Assembly: GCA_017454335.1 (NCBI GenBank)
Contig: JAFTDE010000001.1
Span: forward strand, 1 to 38,129
Direction of reading: 5' to 3'
Length of the DNA: 38,129 bases
Origin: Bacteroidales bacterium
Lineage (GTDB): Bacteria > Bacteroidota > Bacteroidia > Bacteroidales > UBA932
In this document: positions 25,201 through 33,419 of the stretch, one piece after another
How the letters are laid out: every line of letters begins with the position of its first letter
Position numbering within the stretch: the stretch's first letter is position 1
Notes under the pieces: generated by a model
Database searches by the model: none
Told to the model about the DNA's origin: nothing
The model's input: the letters and a program-made list of their open reading frames with translations, nothing else
Made by a program: the position numbers and the translations under genes

Positions 25201-26748
25201 GACGCCCTGCGCATCGAGAGCGACAACGCCCAGCTGGAGGACGTCCTGGTCCGGGTGGCATTCACCAACGTCCCCTACACCATCAACGGTCCCCTGCGCC
25301 TGGACGACAACGGCATCCACCTGCGGGACCTGCGCATCAGCGACCACCGGGACGGATACGGAACGCTGTCCGGCAGCATCCGGCACAAATCCTTCCGGGA
25401 CATCCGCCTGGACGCCCGCCTGTACATGAGCGAAATGGCCGTCCTGGACAAGCCGGACACCGGTGACGGGCTCTCCGGAACCCTGTTCGCCTCGGGTTCG
25501 GCCGGCCTGCGCGGGCCGCTGGACGCCCTGGTCATCGATGCGGACATCAGTACAGCCAAGAACGGCGACGTACGCCTCCCGCTGTCCTCCGCAGCCAACG
25601 CGACCAACAGCGACATCCTGACCTTCGTCCAGGAGGCGGAGGAGAAAGACCCGTACGAGCAGATGATCGCCACCACGCAACAGCAGCAGAAGAGTCCCGG
25701 CAACACCACGATCAAGGCCCGCGTGAACATCACGCCGGAAGTCCAGGCCCACCTGGACATCGACAAGGCCGCCGGCAGCACCCTGAGCGCCTACGGCAAC
25801 GGCATGGTGGACCTGGACATGCAGACCAGCCTCAAGCAGATCCAGCTGAACGGCGGATACACCCTCAGCGGCGGAAACTTCAACTTCGCCGTCCCGGGCG
25901 TCACCGCCAAGAACTTCGACATCAAGGAAGGCAGCACCATCGGTTTCGGCGGCGACGTGATGGACACGCACCTGGACATCGACGCCGTCTATACCGTGCG
26001 TGCGTCGCTGGCCCCGCTGATCAGCGACTCCACCTCGGTCAGCACCCGCCGCAACGTCCTGTGCGGCATCCACATCCAGGACCGCGTCGCCAACCCCGAA
26101 GTCTCCTTCTCCATCGACATCCCGGACCTGGATCCCAGCGCCCAGAGCAACGTCGACTCCGCCCTGGATTCCGAGGACAAGGTCCAGAAGCAGTTCGTTT
26201 CGCTGCTGCTGCTGGGCACCTTCCTGCCGACCGAGTCGTCCGGGGTCATCAACAGCAACAGCATCCTCTACTCCAATGTCAGTGAGATGATGGCCAGCCA
26301 GCTGAACAACATCCTGCAGCGGCTGGACGTCCCGCTGGACCTCGGATTCAACTACCAGCACAACGAAGGGGGCACCGACATCTTCGACGTGGCCGTGTCC
26401 ACCCAGCTGTTCAACGACCGCGTGCTGGTCAGCGGATCGGTCGGCAACCGCAAATACAGCAACGCGGGCGGAGCGAACGGCAACATGGTCGGCGACCTGG
26501 ACATCCAGATCAAGCTGGACAAGCCCGGGCAGCTGCGCCTGGACCTGTTCTCCCATTCCGCGGACGAGCTGACCAACTACCTGGACTACTCGCAGCGCAA
26601 CGGCGTCGGCCTGTCCTACCAGCGGGAGTTCAACAATTACCGGGAATTCTTCCGCTCGCTGTTCAGTTCCAAGGAGAAACGGGAAGAGATGAAGGCGAAG
26701 GAAGCGGAGCAGGAAGCGGAAAAAGTCGTCATACAGATCACGGAATGA
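22273..26748 (+). CDS. TamB-like translocation and assembly module protein (DUF490)
   Basis: A very large envelope protein (1491 residues from TTG 22273; about 20 more if translation starts near 22210). One N-terminal membrane anchor (GLVLVLVLSVVLFLETP) is followed by more than 1300 residues of repetitive beta-strand sequence and the TamB C-terminal domain (about 1200-1450: GYTLSGGNFNFAVPG, KNFDIKEGSTIGFGGDVMDT, SVGNRKYS). The C-terminus is a charged helix rich in K and E. TamB/YdbH-like proteins bridge inner and outer membranes and move phospholipid or assist outer-membrane biogenesis. No ATG or GTG occurs before the anchor in this frame. TTG 22273 would leave a shortened anchor, so the true start may be upstream and non-standard, or a base may be miscalled. 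The stop overlaps the next start (ATGA). Confidence 0.85.
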   Translation: MVLVLVLSVVLFLETPQGLTWVGQRVMDRLKDVLPGKLHFTTAQVSFNSIHIKDVYFLDEHPYTEDRYGRGWAPVDTLFHAGDIYATFTLRGLLSRSGLEVSRVKLLDGAFNFVTEPGERWKSNIERILQVEPQEEQAGLPELLVHKVEIGNFHFTMRSFDTLRAPHHGIGINWEDLDIVANIQANSLRINEGIITGNVPHIDLREKSGCEIENIEGVVRIGGGLVRITDFILQDAFTDLRLPIAALSFRNSDDFADFINKVNLDISFAPSRIGWQTVKYFADALPQNQLLADIRSGSVQGPVSALEIHGFDFHDRNSDVSARASVDITGLPDLPSTLFDIQLDNASMTSRGLSTLLSGFSEGKPVDLSNIAPRMQLVASGSAYGTLNALQAHGTVDAGGGTALADLLLTNLITPRPIGLSGSLAVNELDLARVLGIEALGPCSARASLSATLQDKGLPTFTLDSLCVDHITALGYDYHDIDLAGAYDGTVFDARALADDPALGLLFEAYSEQTPDGTLYHLDATLDRADLQALQLDKRGTSRASMQAVASLLQTGDGAMNGEATISGLVLENDSGAHDIGEIHVGLQRDSTTEQIQLQSGFLDALFSGSRSITDLAAQIQNLSVRKELPALFPSDNTLPECPGDYNLDLSFKDSRELLAFILPGLYIADGSDAAIRIGGQGSLTGWINSPRLAFGSNYLRNARVDLDNGGDAFNLALGGNELNVGGLRIRDSRLDARLKDNGFGASFGYDSIDGLSEFGSIRLEGEMMRDEQDSLLVTVRPRHSELDLKQSTWTIEDSEIQLASAHTQFNNFRISSGTQFLSVKGGMGPACTDTLAVGLYNLDVSLANYFLAQDYGIQGILNGQGYLFSPVGEQLQLQGTVLCDSLQVGNRRIGSLRLGTHWDDEQKQLVSYLRNTLNDRESIDMDAIYKPRTRELDLKAIFDQLELGAAAPFLASTLSELDGHLSGDVHVTGPMDALRIESDNAQLEDVLVRVAFTNVPYTINGPLRLDDNGIHLRDLRISDHRDGYGTLSGSIRHKSFRDIRLDARLYMSEMAVLDKPDTGDGLSGTLFASGSAGLRGPLDALVIDADISTAKNGDVRLPLSSAANATNSDILTFVQEAEEKDPYEQMIATTQQQQKSPGNTTIKARVNITPEVQAHLDIDKAAGSTLSAYGNGMVDLDMQTSLKQIQLNGGYTLSGGNFNFAVPGVTAKNFDIKEGSTIGFGGDVMDTHLDIDAVYTVRASLAPLISDSTSVSTRRNVLCGIHIQDRVANPEVSFSIDIPDLDPSAQSNVDSALDSEDKVQKQFVSLLLLGTFLPTESSGVINSNSILYSNVSEMMASQLNNILQRLDVPLDLGFNYQHNEGGTDIFDVAVSTQLFNDRVLVSGSVGNRKYSNAGGANGNMVGDLDIQIKLDKPGQLRLDLFSHSADELTNYLDYSQRNGVGLSYQREFNNYREFFRSLFSSKEKREEMKAKEAEQEAEKVVIQITE

Positions 26749-27455
26749 GCACGGGAAAACTCTATCTCATCCCCGCGCCCCTCGGGGACAACGATCCGGC
26801 GGAAGTGATTCCCGCCGGCGTACTGGCCATCCTGCCGGCGCTGCGCTGCTTCGTCGTCGAAGAGCTGCGCACAGCCCGCCGTTACCTCTCGCGGGCCGGA
26901 CTCAGGGGGCACATTGACGAACTGCGCCTGGTGGAGCTCAACGAGCACACCCTGCCGGCGGAGGTCGAGCAGATGGCCTCCCTGTTCGAAGACGGGCAGG
27001 ACGTCGGACTGGTGACCGAGGCCGGCCTGCCGGCCGTGGCCGACCCCGGCGCGGCCCTGGTGGCCCTGTGCCACCGCCGCGGCATCGAGGTGGTTCCCCT
27101 GACGGGTCCCTCCTCCCTGATGCTGGCCCTGATGGCCTCGGGCCTGAACGGACAGTCCTTCGCCTTCTGCGGATACCTCCCGGCCAAGACGGACGAGCGC
27201 CGCAGCGCCATCCGTGCCATCGAAAAACAGTCTGCCGCCCACCGGCAGACCCAGATTTTCATCGAAACCCCCTACCGCAACGACGCCCTGCTCTCGGACC
27301 TGCTGCAGCAGCTCGGCCCGGCCACGCGCCTGTGCGTCGCGGCGGATCTCACGTTAGTAACCCAGTTTGTCCGGACCCTGCGCGTGGACCAGTGGCGCCG
27401 CAGCGGCACGGTCATCGGCAAACGCCCCTGTGTTTTTTTGATCTTAGCTTCATGA
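26745..27455 (+). CDS. RsmI-like SAM-dependent methyltransferase (tetrapyrrole methylase fold)
   Basis: A 236-residue member of the family of RsmI, which 2'-O-methylates C1402 of 16S rRNA. Motifs are KLYLIPAPLGD (RsmI has VPTPIGN), LVTEAGLPAVADPGAALV (the SAM-site loop), PLTGPSSLMLALMASGLNG, GYLPAKTDERR and IFIETPYRNDALL. It is shorter than E. coli RsmI (286), lacking the C-terminal helical domain, and the first motif is altered. It therefore belongs to the short Bacteroidetes form whose exact target is not known. Start and stop both use ATGA overlaps with the neighbouring tamB-like and folB genes, indicating coupled translation. Confidence 0.83.
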   Translation: MSTGKLYLIPAPLGDNDPAEVIPAGVLAILPALRCFVVEELRTARRYLSRAGLRGHIDELRLVELNEHTLPAEVEQMASLFEDGQDVGLVTEAGLPAVADPGAALVALCHRRGIEVVPLTGPSSLMLALMASGLNGQSFAFCGYLPAKTDERRSAIRAIEKQSAAHRQTQIFIETPYRNDALLSDLLQQLGPATRLCVAADLTLVTQFVRTLRVDQWRRSGTVIGKRPCVFLILAS

Positions 27456-27805
27456 ACGCAACTTTAGAACTCTGCGGGATGTCATTCAAAGCCTTTCACG
27501 GATGTCTTCCGGAAGAACAGAAATATGGCAACCGCTTCCTGGTGGATTTCCGCTGCGAATACGACATCGAGCGCGCCGCCGCGTCGGACAAGCTGTCCGA
27601 CACCCTGGATTTCAACGAGATCTTCCGCCTGGTGGACACCGAGATGCGGATCCGTTCCTCGCTGCTGGAGCACCTCGCCCGGCGCATCGCGGACCGCGTC
27701 CAGGCCGTCCATCCCGAGATCGTTCACCTGGAAATCAAGGTGATGAAACTGGATCCGCCCCTGGCCGGTCCCACCTCCTGGTCCGCCGTAACGGTCAAGC
27801 GATGA
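27452..27805 (+). CDS. folB: Dihydroneopterin aldolase
   Basis: FolB cleaves 7,8-dihydroneopterin to 6-hydroxymethyl-dihydropterin and glycolaldehyde in folate synthesis. The 117-residue protein has the family length. It carries GMSFKAFHGCLPEE, with the pterin-binding E21/E22, then TLDFNEIFRLV and the C-terminal HLEIKVMKLDPPL with the catalytic lysine candidates K96/K99. ATG 27452 overlaps the stop of the methyltransferase gene by four bases, and its own stop overlaps the next start in the same way. The frame extends open upstream, but only this start yields the family N-terminus. Confidence 0.92.
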   Translation: MNATLELCGMSFKAFHGCLPEEQKYGNRFLVDFRCEYDIERAAASDKLSDTLDFNEIFRLVDTEMRIRSSLLEHLARRIADRVQAVHPEIVHLEIKVMKLDPPLAGPTSWSAVTVKR

Positions 27806-29052
27806 AGATCGCCCTGCTGACCCTCGGGTGTAAGCTCAATTACGCCGAAACGTCCACCTACGAACGCGGTTTCCGCGACGCAGGCCTGGAAGTCGTGCCC
27901 TGGAACAAGGGGGCGGACATCTACCTGGTGAACACCTGCTCGGTGACCCAGACTTCGGACGGCAAGTCGCGCAACCTGATCCGGAAAGTCCACCGGATCA
28001 ATCCGGAAGCGCTGATCGTCGTGACGGGCTGCAGCGCCCAGCTGCGCCGCGCCGAGATCGAGGCGATCGAAGGCGTGACGCGCGTGTTCGGCGCGACGGA
28101 GAAATCCCGGGTGGTGGCGGAGACGCTCGCCGCGGCCGGAATCGGCGCCGCGGACGCGCCCGCCGGTTCCGGCGCCGTATTCGGCGCGTACAGCACGGGC
28201 GAACGTACGCGCTCGTTCCTGAAGGTGCAGGACGGATGCGACAACCGCTGCGCGTACTGCACCGTGCCGTACGCCCGCGGCGGCAGCCGCAACGTCCCCA
28301 TCGAAGAACTGCTGTGCCAGGCCAGGAAGATCGCCTCCGAAGGCGTGAAGGAAATCGTCCTGACGGGCGTCAACACCGGCGATTTCGGCCGGACCACCGG
28401 CGAATCCTTCCTGGACCTGCTGCAGGCCCTGGAAAAGGTGGAAGGAATCGAGCGTTACCGCATTTCCTCGATCGAACCGAACCTCATCACCGACCCCATC
28501 GTGGACTGGATCGCCTCGGGAACCAAATTCCAGCCCCACTTCCACATTCCCCTGCAGACCGGCTGCGACGAGTTGCTCGCCCGGATGGGCCGGCGCTACG
28601 ACACGGCCTTCTTCGCCGCCCGGCTGGACTACATCCGCTCGCGGATGGAGCGTCCCGGGGCGCCGAAGGTCTTTTTCGGGATCGACGTGATGGCGGGACT
28701 CCCGGGCGAGACCGACGCCCTCTTCGAGAGGACCCATGCCTTCCTGCGGGATGTCGCACGTCCCGCTTTCATCCACGTATTCCCCTATTCCCGCCGTCCG
28801 GGCACCCCGGCGGCCACCATGCCCGACCAGGTCCCGGACAGCGTCAAGAAAGCGCGCGTCGCCGCGCTGGAAACCCTCTGCGCCGAGCTCCACGTGGACT
28901 TTGAACGCGCCAACCGCGGCATCCCGATGCAGGTGCTGTTCGAATCCAAGGAGCAGGGCGGCATGATGGGCGGTTACACCGGCAACTACCTCCGCGTCAC
29001 CCGCCCCTACGACCCCGCCCTGGTGGGCCGCATCACCGATATCATCTACTGA
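27802..29052 (+). CDS. mtaB: tRNA t6A37 methylthiotransferase MtaB
   Basis: A radical-SAM enzyme that adds a methylthio group to C2 of t6A37 in tRNA, making ms2t6A. The 416-residue protein shows the methylthiotransferase order. The N-terminal UPF0004 domain has cluster cysteines C10 (LGCKLN), C46 (NTCSVT) and C77 (VTGCSAQ). The radical SAM domain has DGCDNRCAYCTVPYARG (C146, C150, C153). The C-terminal TRAM region is short. LGCKLNYAE (not LGC-x-K-N) supports MtaB over MiaB/RimO. The start ATG overlaps the folB stop. TsaD, which makes its t6A substrate, is encoded 5.6 kb away on the opposite strand. Confidence 0.93.
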   Translation: MKIALLTLGCKLNYAETSTYERGFRDAGLEVVPWNKGADIYLVNTCSVTQTSDGKSRNLIRKVHRINPEALIVVTGCSAQLRRAEIEAIEGVTRVFGATEKSRVVAETLAAAGIGAADAPAGSGAVFGAYSTGERTRSFLKVQDGCDNRCAYCTVPYARGGSRNVPIEELLCQARKIASEGVKEIVLTGVNTGDFGRTTGESFLDLLQALEKVEGIERYRISSIEPNLITDPIVDWIASGTKFQPHFHIPLQTGCDELLARMGRRYDTAFFAARLDYIRSRMERPGAPKVFFGIDVMAGLPGETDALFERTHAFLRDVARPAFIHVFPYSRRPGTPAATMPDQVPDSVKKARVAALETLCAELHVDFERANRGIPMQVLFESKEQGGMMGGYTGNYLRVTRPYDPALVGRITDIIY

Positions 29053-29053
29053 C

Positions 29054-30457
29054 ATGCGTACAAGAATCCTCCTTCTCCTGCTTCCCCTGCTGGTCGCCTG
29101 CACGACGAAACCCGCGGTGGAAAAGCCCCGGGTGCTGGTCAGCACCGACATCGGCGGCTCGGACGCCGACGACAAACAGTCCTTCACCCACCTGATGATG
29201 ATGACCGACCGTTTCGACCTCGAAGGGCTGGTCTCCACGCCCGGCGGCGGCAGCGGCGACGCGGACGAAATGTTCCGGATGATCGATGTATTCGAACAGG
29301 ATTACCCCCGGCTGAAAGCCGCCTATCCCGGCCTGATGGCTCCGGACGAACTCCGCCCGCTGGTCAAGCGCGGATTCAAGGGCTCGGTCCCCTTCCAGGG
29401 CTACGGAACGCCCACGGAAGGGTCTGAATGGATCATTTCCTGCGCCCGCAAGGACGACAGCCGCCCGCTGTGGGTGCTGGTCTGGGGCGGACTGTCCGAC
29501 CTGGCCCAGGCCCTGCACGACGCACCGGACATCGCGGAGCGGATCCGCGTCTATTTCATCGGCGGGCCCAACAAAGGCGGGGTCAATTCCTATCACTACA
29601 TCGCCGAGAACTTCCCGGAATTGTGGATGATCGAAGACAACGCCTCCTACCGCGGATTCATCTGGGACGCCGAGATCGACGACGAATACAACAACTTTTA
29701 TTACGACGCCCACATCGCCGGGCGGGGCCACCTCGCCGACGATTTCCTGGCCTACTACAACGGCCATGTCAAGATGGGCGACTCCCCCTCCCTGTTCTAC
29801 GTGATGGACGGCGATCCCGACGACCCCGAGGGCGAGAGCTGGGGCGGCAGTTTCACCCCGACCCGCTATTCGACGCGCACCGTCTTCGACCGGATGCCGA
29901 CGATGGCGGACAGCATCCCCGTCTATTCCGTATTCGAACTCCGGCTGAAAGGCCCGCTGCTGGACCTGCCCGTGGGCACGCCGGCTTTCTATGTCCAGCT
30001 GCGCACCACGCCGCTCACCGAAGTCTACTACCCCGATCCCAACGCCCCGCGTCCGGGCGCTGCCCCGGCACCCGTGCCCCAGGCCGCACCCGCACCCCAG
30101 CCCCTTCCGGCCAACGCGCCGAACATCCCCGCACCCCGTTACCGGGGCCGGGAAGGCTATTATGCCGGGAACGGCGAATTCGTGTTCCGCTATGTCCCCA
30201 AAGCGCCTTTCCGGGTCGAAATCACCCTGGATTCGGACTATCCCGAACTGAACGGCCTGGGCGGTTCCTTCATCGTCGCGGACGGCTGGCCGGGCCGCCG
30301 GACCCCGGATTCCTATGCCCTGGGCGGGCACTGGTACACGGACCGCGGCGAGGCGGAATTCTACGAACACGGATGGCAGGGATACCGGACGGTGTCCGCC
30401 CACCGCAACGCCGTGCTGGACGATTGGGCGGAACGCTGGCAAGTATTGATGGATTAA
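29054..30457 (+). CDS. Nucleoside-hydrolase-like lipoprotein (DUF1593)
   Basis: A 467-residue lipoprotein (signal MRTRILLLLLPLLVAC, Cys16). The core matches DUF1593: RVLVSTDIGGSDADDKQS gives the aspartate cluster (D32, D37, D39, D40) typical of the Ca2+ site in inosine-uridine nucleoside hydrolase folds. Downstream are LEGLVSTPGG, WVLVWGGLSDLAQAL and VYFIGGPNKGGVNSYHYI. A C-terminal beta-sandwich follows (about 365-450). An unusual Ala/Pro-rich linker (about residues 333-362; APAPVPQAAPAPQPLP) joins or interrupts the domains. The family probably hydrolyses N- or O-glycosides outside the cytoplasm; the substrate is unknown. It starts one base after the mtaB stop, so it is the last member of that operon. 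Confidence 0.82.
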   Translation: MRTRILLLLLPLLVACTTKPAVEKPRVLVSTDIGGSDADDKQSFTHLMMMTDRFDLEGLVSTPGGGSGDADEMFRMIDVFEQDYPRLKAAYPGLMAPDELRPLVKRGFKGSVPFQGYGTPTEGSEWIISCARKDDSRPLWVLVWGGLSDLAQALHDAPDIAERIRVYFIGGPNKGGVNSYHYIAENFPELWMIEDNASYRGFIWDAEIDDEYNNFYYDAHIAGRGHLADDFLAYYNGHVKMGDSPSLFYVMDGDPDDPEGESWGGSFTPTRYSTRTVFDRMPTMADSIPVYSVFELRLKGPLLDLPVGTPAFYVQLRTTPLTEVYYPDPNAPRPGAAPAPVPQAAPAPQPLPANAPNIPAPRYRGREGYYAGNGEFVFRYVPKAPFRVEITLDSDYPELNGLGGSFIVADGWPGRRTPDSYALGGHWYTDRGEAEFYEHGWQGYRTVSAHRNAVLDDWAERWQVLMD

Positions 30458-30470
30458 GCAATTTCTTTTG

Positions 30471-30478
30471 TATATTTG
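30471..30478 (+). promoter_or_regulatory. -7 box of the MMPL exporter operon
   Basis: TATATTTG, 29 bases before the GTG start; TTG about 22 bases upstream (30446-30448) may be the -33 box. It lies directly after the DUF1593 stop and separates the two transcription units. Confidence 0.6.
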
Positions 30479-30507
30479 CAAAATTTTAGCAATTACAAGG
30501 AATACCC

Positions 30508-32847
30508 GTGAAAGGCCCCACGCAAATATTCATTTCCATATACCGTTTCTTCGAGCGCCACAAGGCGCTGATGTATGCGTTGATGATCGGCTCCGCACTG
30601 GTTTTCGCCTTCTTCACCTCGCGGGTACACTTCGAAGAGAACATCGCCAAGCTGCTCCCGCAGACCGACAAGGCGGACGAGAGCGGAATCGCTTTTTCCA
30701 ATATCAAAGTCAAGGACAATTTCTTCATCCAGCTGGCCGCCCGGGAAGGCGCGGACGTCTCTCCGGAGACCCTCGCAGCGGCCCAGGACCGCTTTTTCGA
30801 GGAACTGCAGGCCCTGGATACCCTGCCTGGCAGGCGGCATCACCTGATCGAGTCCACGCTGTGGAAACTCACCGAGGATGACATGATGAACGCCCTGTTC
30901 TGGGCGATGAACTATGCCCCGACCCTGATCCCGCCCGAGGCCTACCCCTTCATCGAGACGAAGGTCCGGGACATGATCGAGACGGAGAATTTCAACCTCT
31001 CGGAACTGGACCTGCTGGATTACGGCATGGTGGACGGACACCTGTTCACACGGGACTCCACCGTCGCCGTCGGATTCGTGGCGGCCAATTTCAATACCAC
31101 GGACTCGCAGTACTGCACCTACATGGTCCGCGAAATCCGCGCTGCGGCCCAGCGCCTGCAGGCGGACTACCCCGACGTGCGCGTCCTGACGCACGGAGCC
31201 GGCGTTTCGTCCGAGAACAACTCCAGCCGCATCAAGAAAGACATCGTCATCACGATCGGCCTGTCGCTGCTGGTCATCCTGATCGTGCTGCTGGTCTGCC
31301 TGCGCTGGCACGGAACCCTGCAGCACATCCTGATGCCGATCGGCTACGGAGCGCTGTTCTCCCTGGCCTGCATCTACCTGATCCAGGGCCAGATGTCCTT
31401 CATGGCCATCGGCCTGGGCGCCCTGGTGCTGGGCGTGGCGCTCAGCTACTGCCTGCACTTCATCACGCACCACAAATACATTTCCGACCCCGAACAGGTC
31501 ATCCGCGAGCAGGCGCGTCCCGTCTGCCTGGGCTGCCTGACCACGATCGGCGCCTTCAGCGGCCTGCTGCTGACCACCAGCAGCCTGCTGCGGGACTTCG
31601 GCCTGTTCGCCTCGTTCGCCCTGATCGGAACGACCTTCTTCGTGCTGATCTTCCTGCCGCATTTCTTCAACGACGGCAATGCGCAGCGCAACGAGAAGGC
31701 TTTCCAGCTGATCGACCGGATCAATTCCTACCGCTATGACCGCAACAAGTGGATCGTCGCGGCGGTGACCGTCATCTGCCTGACCGGCATCGTCCTGTCC
31801 GGCCGGGTGAAGTTCGATTCGGACCTCAACCACATCGGCTACCTGGACAAGGACTACATCGAGTCCGAGACGCTGTTCAACCGGAAGGTGTACGGCGGCA
31901 TGGTCTCCGAATACTATGCCGGCCGCGGGGAGGACCTGGAAACGGCCATCATCAACAGCCGCCGCATCGCCGACACGCTGGACGCGCTGGGCATCCGCCA
32001 TTCCATCACGCACATGCTCTTCGTCCCCGAGGAAGAACAGCGGGAACGCATTGATTTCTGGCACGCCTGGTGGACGCCGGAGCGCCTGGAAATGGTGCCG
32101 GAAGACTACCGCTACCTGGCCGACGCCGACTTCGAGCCGGGATCGCCCATCGGATCGGGCGCCCTGCCGGACCACCTGATGAGCAATTTCTACGAGCTCT
32201 GCGGCGACCAGTACCTGGTGTTCGTGAACGCCACCCTGCCCCGCGAGGAACTGCACCGCATCGACGATGCCGTCAACGAAATCGACGGCGCGGTGGTGAT
32301 GCAGCCCTTCTATTACACGGACTACATGGTCGAAATCGTACACCAGGATTTCAACACCGTGCTGCTGATCTCGGCGCTGTTCGTGCTGCTGGTGCTGCTG
32401 GTCTCGTACGGCAGCATCTTCACGGCCCTGCTGGCCTTCCTGCCGATGTCCGTCAGCTGGTACGTGGTCGAGGGCCTGATGGCCCTGCTGGGCGTGGAAT
32501 TCAACCTGATCAACATCGTCGTCTCGTCGTTCATCTTCGGCGTCGGCGTGGACTACAGCATCTTCGTGATGGATGGTCTGATTGCCAGCGCCAAGAGCCG
32601 CAGCGACGCCCTGCTGCTGCGCCACAAGGCGGCCATCGTCTTCTCCGTCTTCTCGCTCATCGTCGTGACCAGTTCGCTGCTGTTCGCCCGGCACCCGTCC
32701 ATCTGGTCGATCGGGGTCTGCACCGTCATCGGCATGATCACGACCGTGATGCTCACCTATACCATCCAGCCACTGCTCTTCCACCTGATGACGCGCAACG
32801 AGTGGCTGCGCAACCAAATGCTCAAACGCACCAGAAGCAAGAAATAG
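30508..32847 (+). CDS. MMPL/RND-family exporter
   Basis: A 779-residue inner-membrane protein of the RND superfamily with two similar halves. Each half has one membrane helix, a large periplasmic domain, and a block of five helices (about 245-400 and 620-765). Typical elements are SRIKKDIVITIGLSLLVI, FMAIGLGALVLGVALSYCLHFI and in the second half NIVVSSFIFGVGVDYSIFVM. The D of GVDYS is a proton-relay candidate; the matching position of half one is GVALSYC, without acid. MMPL-type proteins move lipids or lipid-linked compounds. The start is GTG (MKGPTQIF), placed well after the promoter box. The LolA-like gene two bases downstream supports a role in lipid or lipoprotein trafficking. Confidence 0.88.
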   Translation: MKGPTQIFISIYRFFERHKALMYALMIGSALVFAFFTSRVHFEENIAKLLPQTDKADESGIAFSNIKVKDNFFIQLAAREGADVSPETLAAAQDRFFEELQALDTLPGRRHHLIESTLWKLTEDDMMNALFWAMNYAPTLIPPEAYPFIETKVRDMIETENFNLSELDLLDYGMVDGHLFTRDSTVAVGFVAANFNTTDSQYCTYMVREIRAAAQRLQADYPDVRVLTHGAGVSSENNSSRIKKDIVITIGLSLLVILIVLLVCLRWHGTLQHILMPIGYGALFSLACIYLIQGQMSFMAIGLGALVLGVALSYCLHFITHHKYISDPEQVIREQARPVCLGCLTTIGAFSGLLLTTSSLLRDFGLFASFALIGTTFFVLIFLPHFFNDGNAQRNEKAFQLIDRINSYRYDRNKWIVAAVTVICLTGIVLSGRVKFDSDLNHIGYLDKDYIESETLFNRKVYGGMVSEYYAGRGEDLETAIINSRRIADTLDALGIRHSITHMLFVPEEEQRERIDFWHAWWTPERLEMVPEDYRYLADADFEPGSPIGSGALPDHLMSNFYELCGDQYLVFVNATLPREELHRIDDAVNEIDGAVVMQPFYYTDYMVEIVHQDFNTVLLISALFVLLVLLVSYGSIFTALLAFLPMSVSWYVVEGLMALLGVEFNLINIVVSSFIFGVGVDYSIFVMDGLIASAKSRSDALLLRHKAAIVFSVFSLIVVTSSLLFARHPSIWSIGVCTVIGMITTVMLTYTIQPLLFHLMTRNEWLRNQMLKRTRSKK

Positions 32848-32849
32848 CC

Positions 32850-33404
32850 ATGAAAAGATTCTGGATCATCCTGACCCTTGCACTCGGATGCACGCTGGCA
32901 TCCGCCCAGGACATTCCCGCCGCCATCGAGCGGGCCAATGAGAAGCGGACGGCTTTCGAAGGCCGTTTCGAAGAGATCAAAGTCAGCCCTGCCGGCAAGG
33001 AATCCGTCCTGGAAGGCAAGCTGGAGTACCGCCAGCCCGACGCCATGTCCATGATCTATGACGACAAGCAGAACGCCTTCAACATCGTCGGCGATTCGAT
33101 GATCATCGTCCGGAACGGTACGCGCAGCGTCTATGACCTCACGAAGAACGTGATGATGAGCCGCCTGCGCAGCATCCTGATGGATTCGATGGCGGGCCGC
33201 CTGGGCAAGATGGCCGAAGAGCAGGACGCCGAGATGACGGTCTCCTCCACCAAGACCCAGCACACCGTGACCTTCAAACCCCGCAAGAAGACGCCGGGTG
33301 GATATTCCGAGGTCCAGTGCGTGTACAATGTCTCCGGCGGCCAGCTGGTCAAGATGGTGATGGCCGAATGGTCGGGCCAGAAGACCACCATCCAGCTGAA
33401 ATAG
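32850..33404 (+). CDS. LolA-like periplasmic lipid/lipoprotein carrier
   Basis: A 184-residue secreted protein with signal peptide MKRFWIILTLALGCTLASA. The mature part has the LolA-type pattern: an N-terminal helix (IPAAIERANEKRTAFEGRFEE), then antiparallel strands with LEGKLEYRQPDAMSMIYDD (like the lipid-carrier motif of a strand ending in P-x-x-M/L), and DLTKNVMMSRLRSIL as the lid helix. It closes with GGQLVKMVMAEWSGQKTTIQL. It likely hands a hydrophobic cargo across the periplasm. Fusion-close pairing with the MMPL exporter (two-base gap) resembles the exporter/LolA pairs of aryl-polyene-type clusters, but no pigment genes are present. True LolA for lipoproteins is an alternative. Confidence 0.8.
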   Translation: MKRFWIILTLALGCTLASAQDIPAAIERANEKRTAFEGRFEEIKVSPAGKESVLEGKLEYRQPDAMSMIYDDKQNAFNIVGDSMIIVRNGTRSVYDLTKNVMMSRLRSILMDSMAGRLGKMAEEQDAEMTVSSTKTQHTVTFKPRKKTPGGYSEVQCVYNVSGGQLVKMVMAEWSGQKTTIQLK

Positions 33405-33419
33405 CTTTTTTTCCGGGAT

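Noticed and set aside
22219-26556. A 1445-residue open frame on minus opposite the tamB-like gene
   Set aside because: It is dominated by Q, V, G and D and has no domain signal. The plus-strand frame has a membrane anchor and the TamB C-terminal domain.
32850-33404. An aryl polyene or flexirubin pigment cluster suggested by the MMPL/LolA pair
   Set aside because: No ketosynthase, acyl carrier, dehydratase or ammonia-lyase gene is present in the window.
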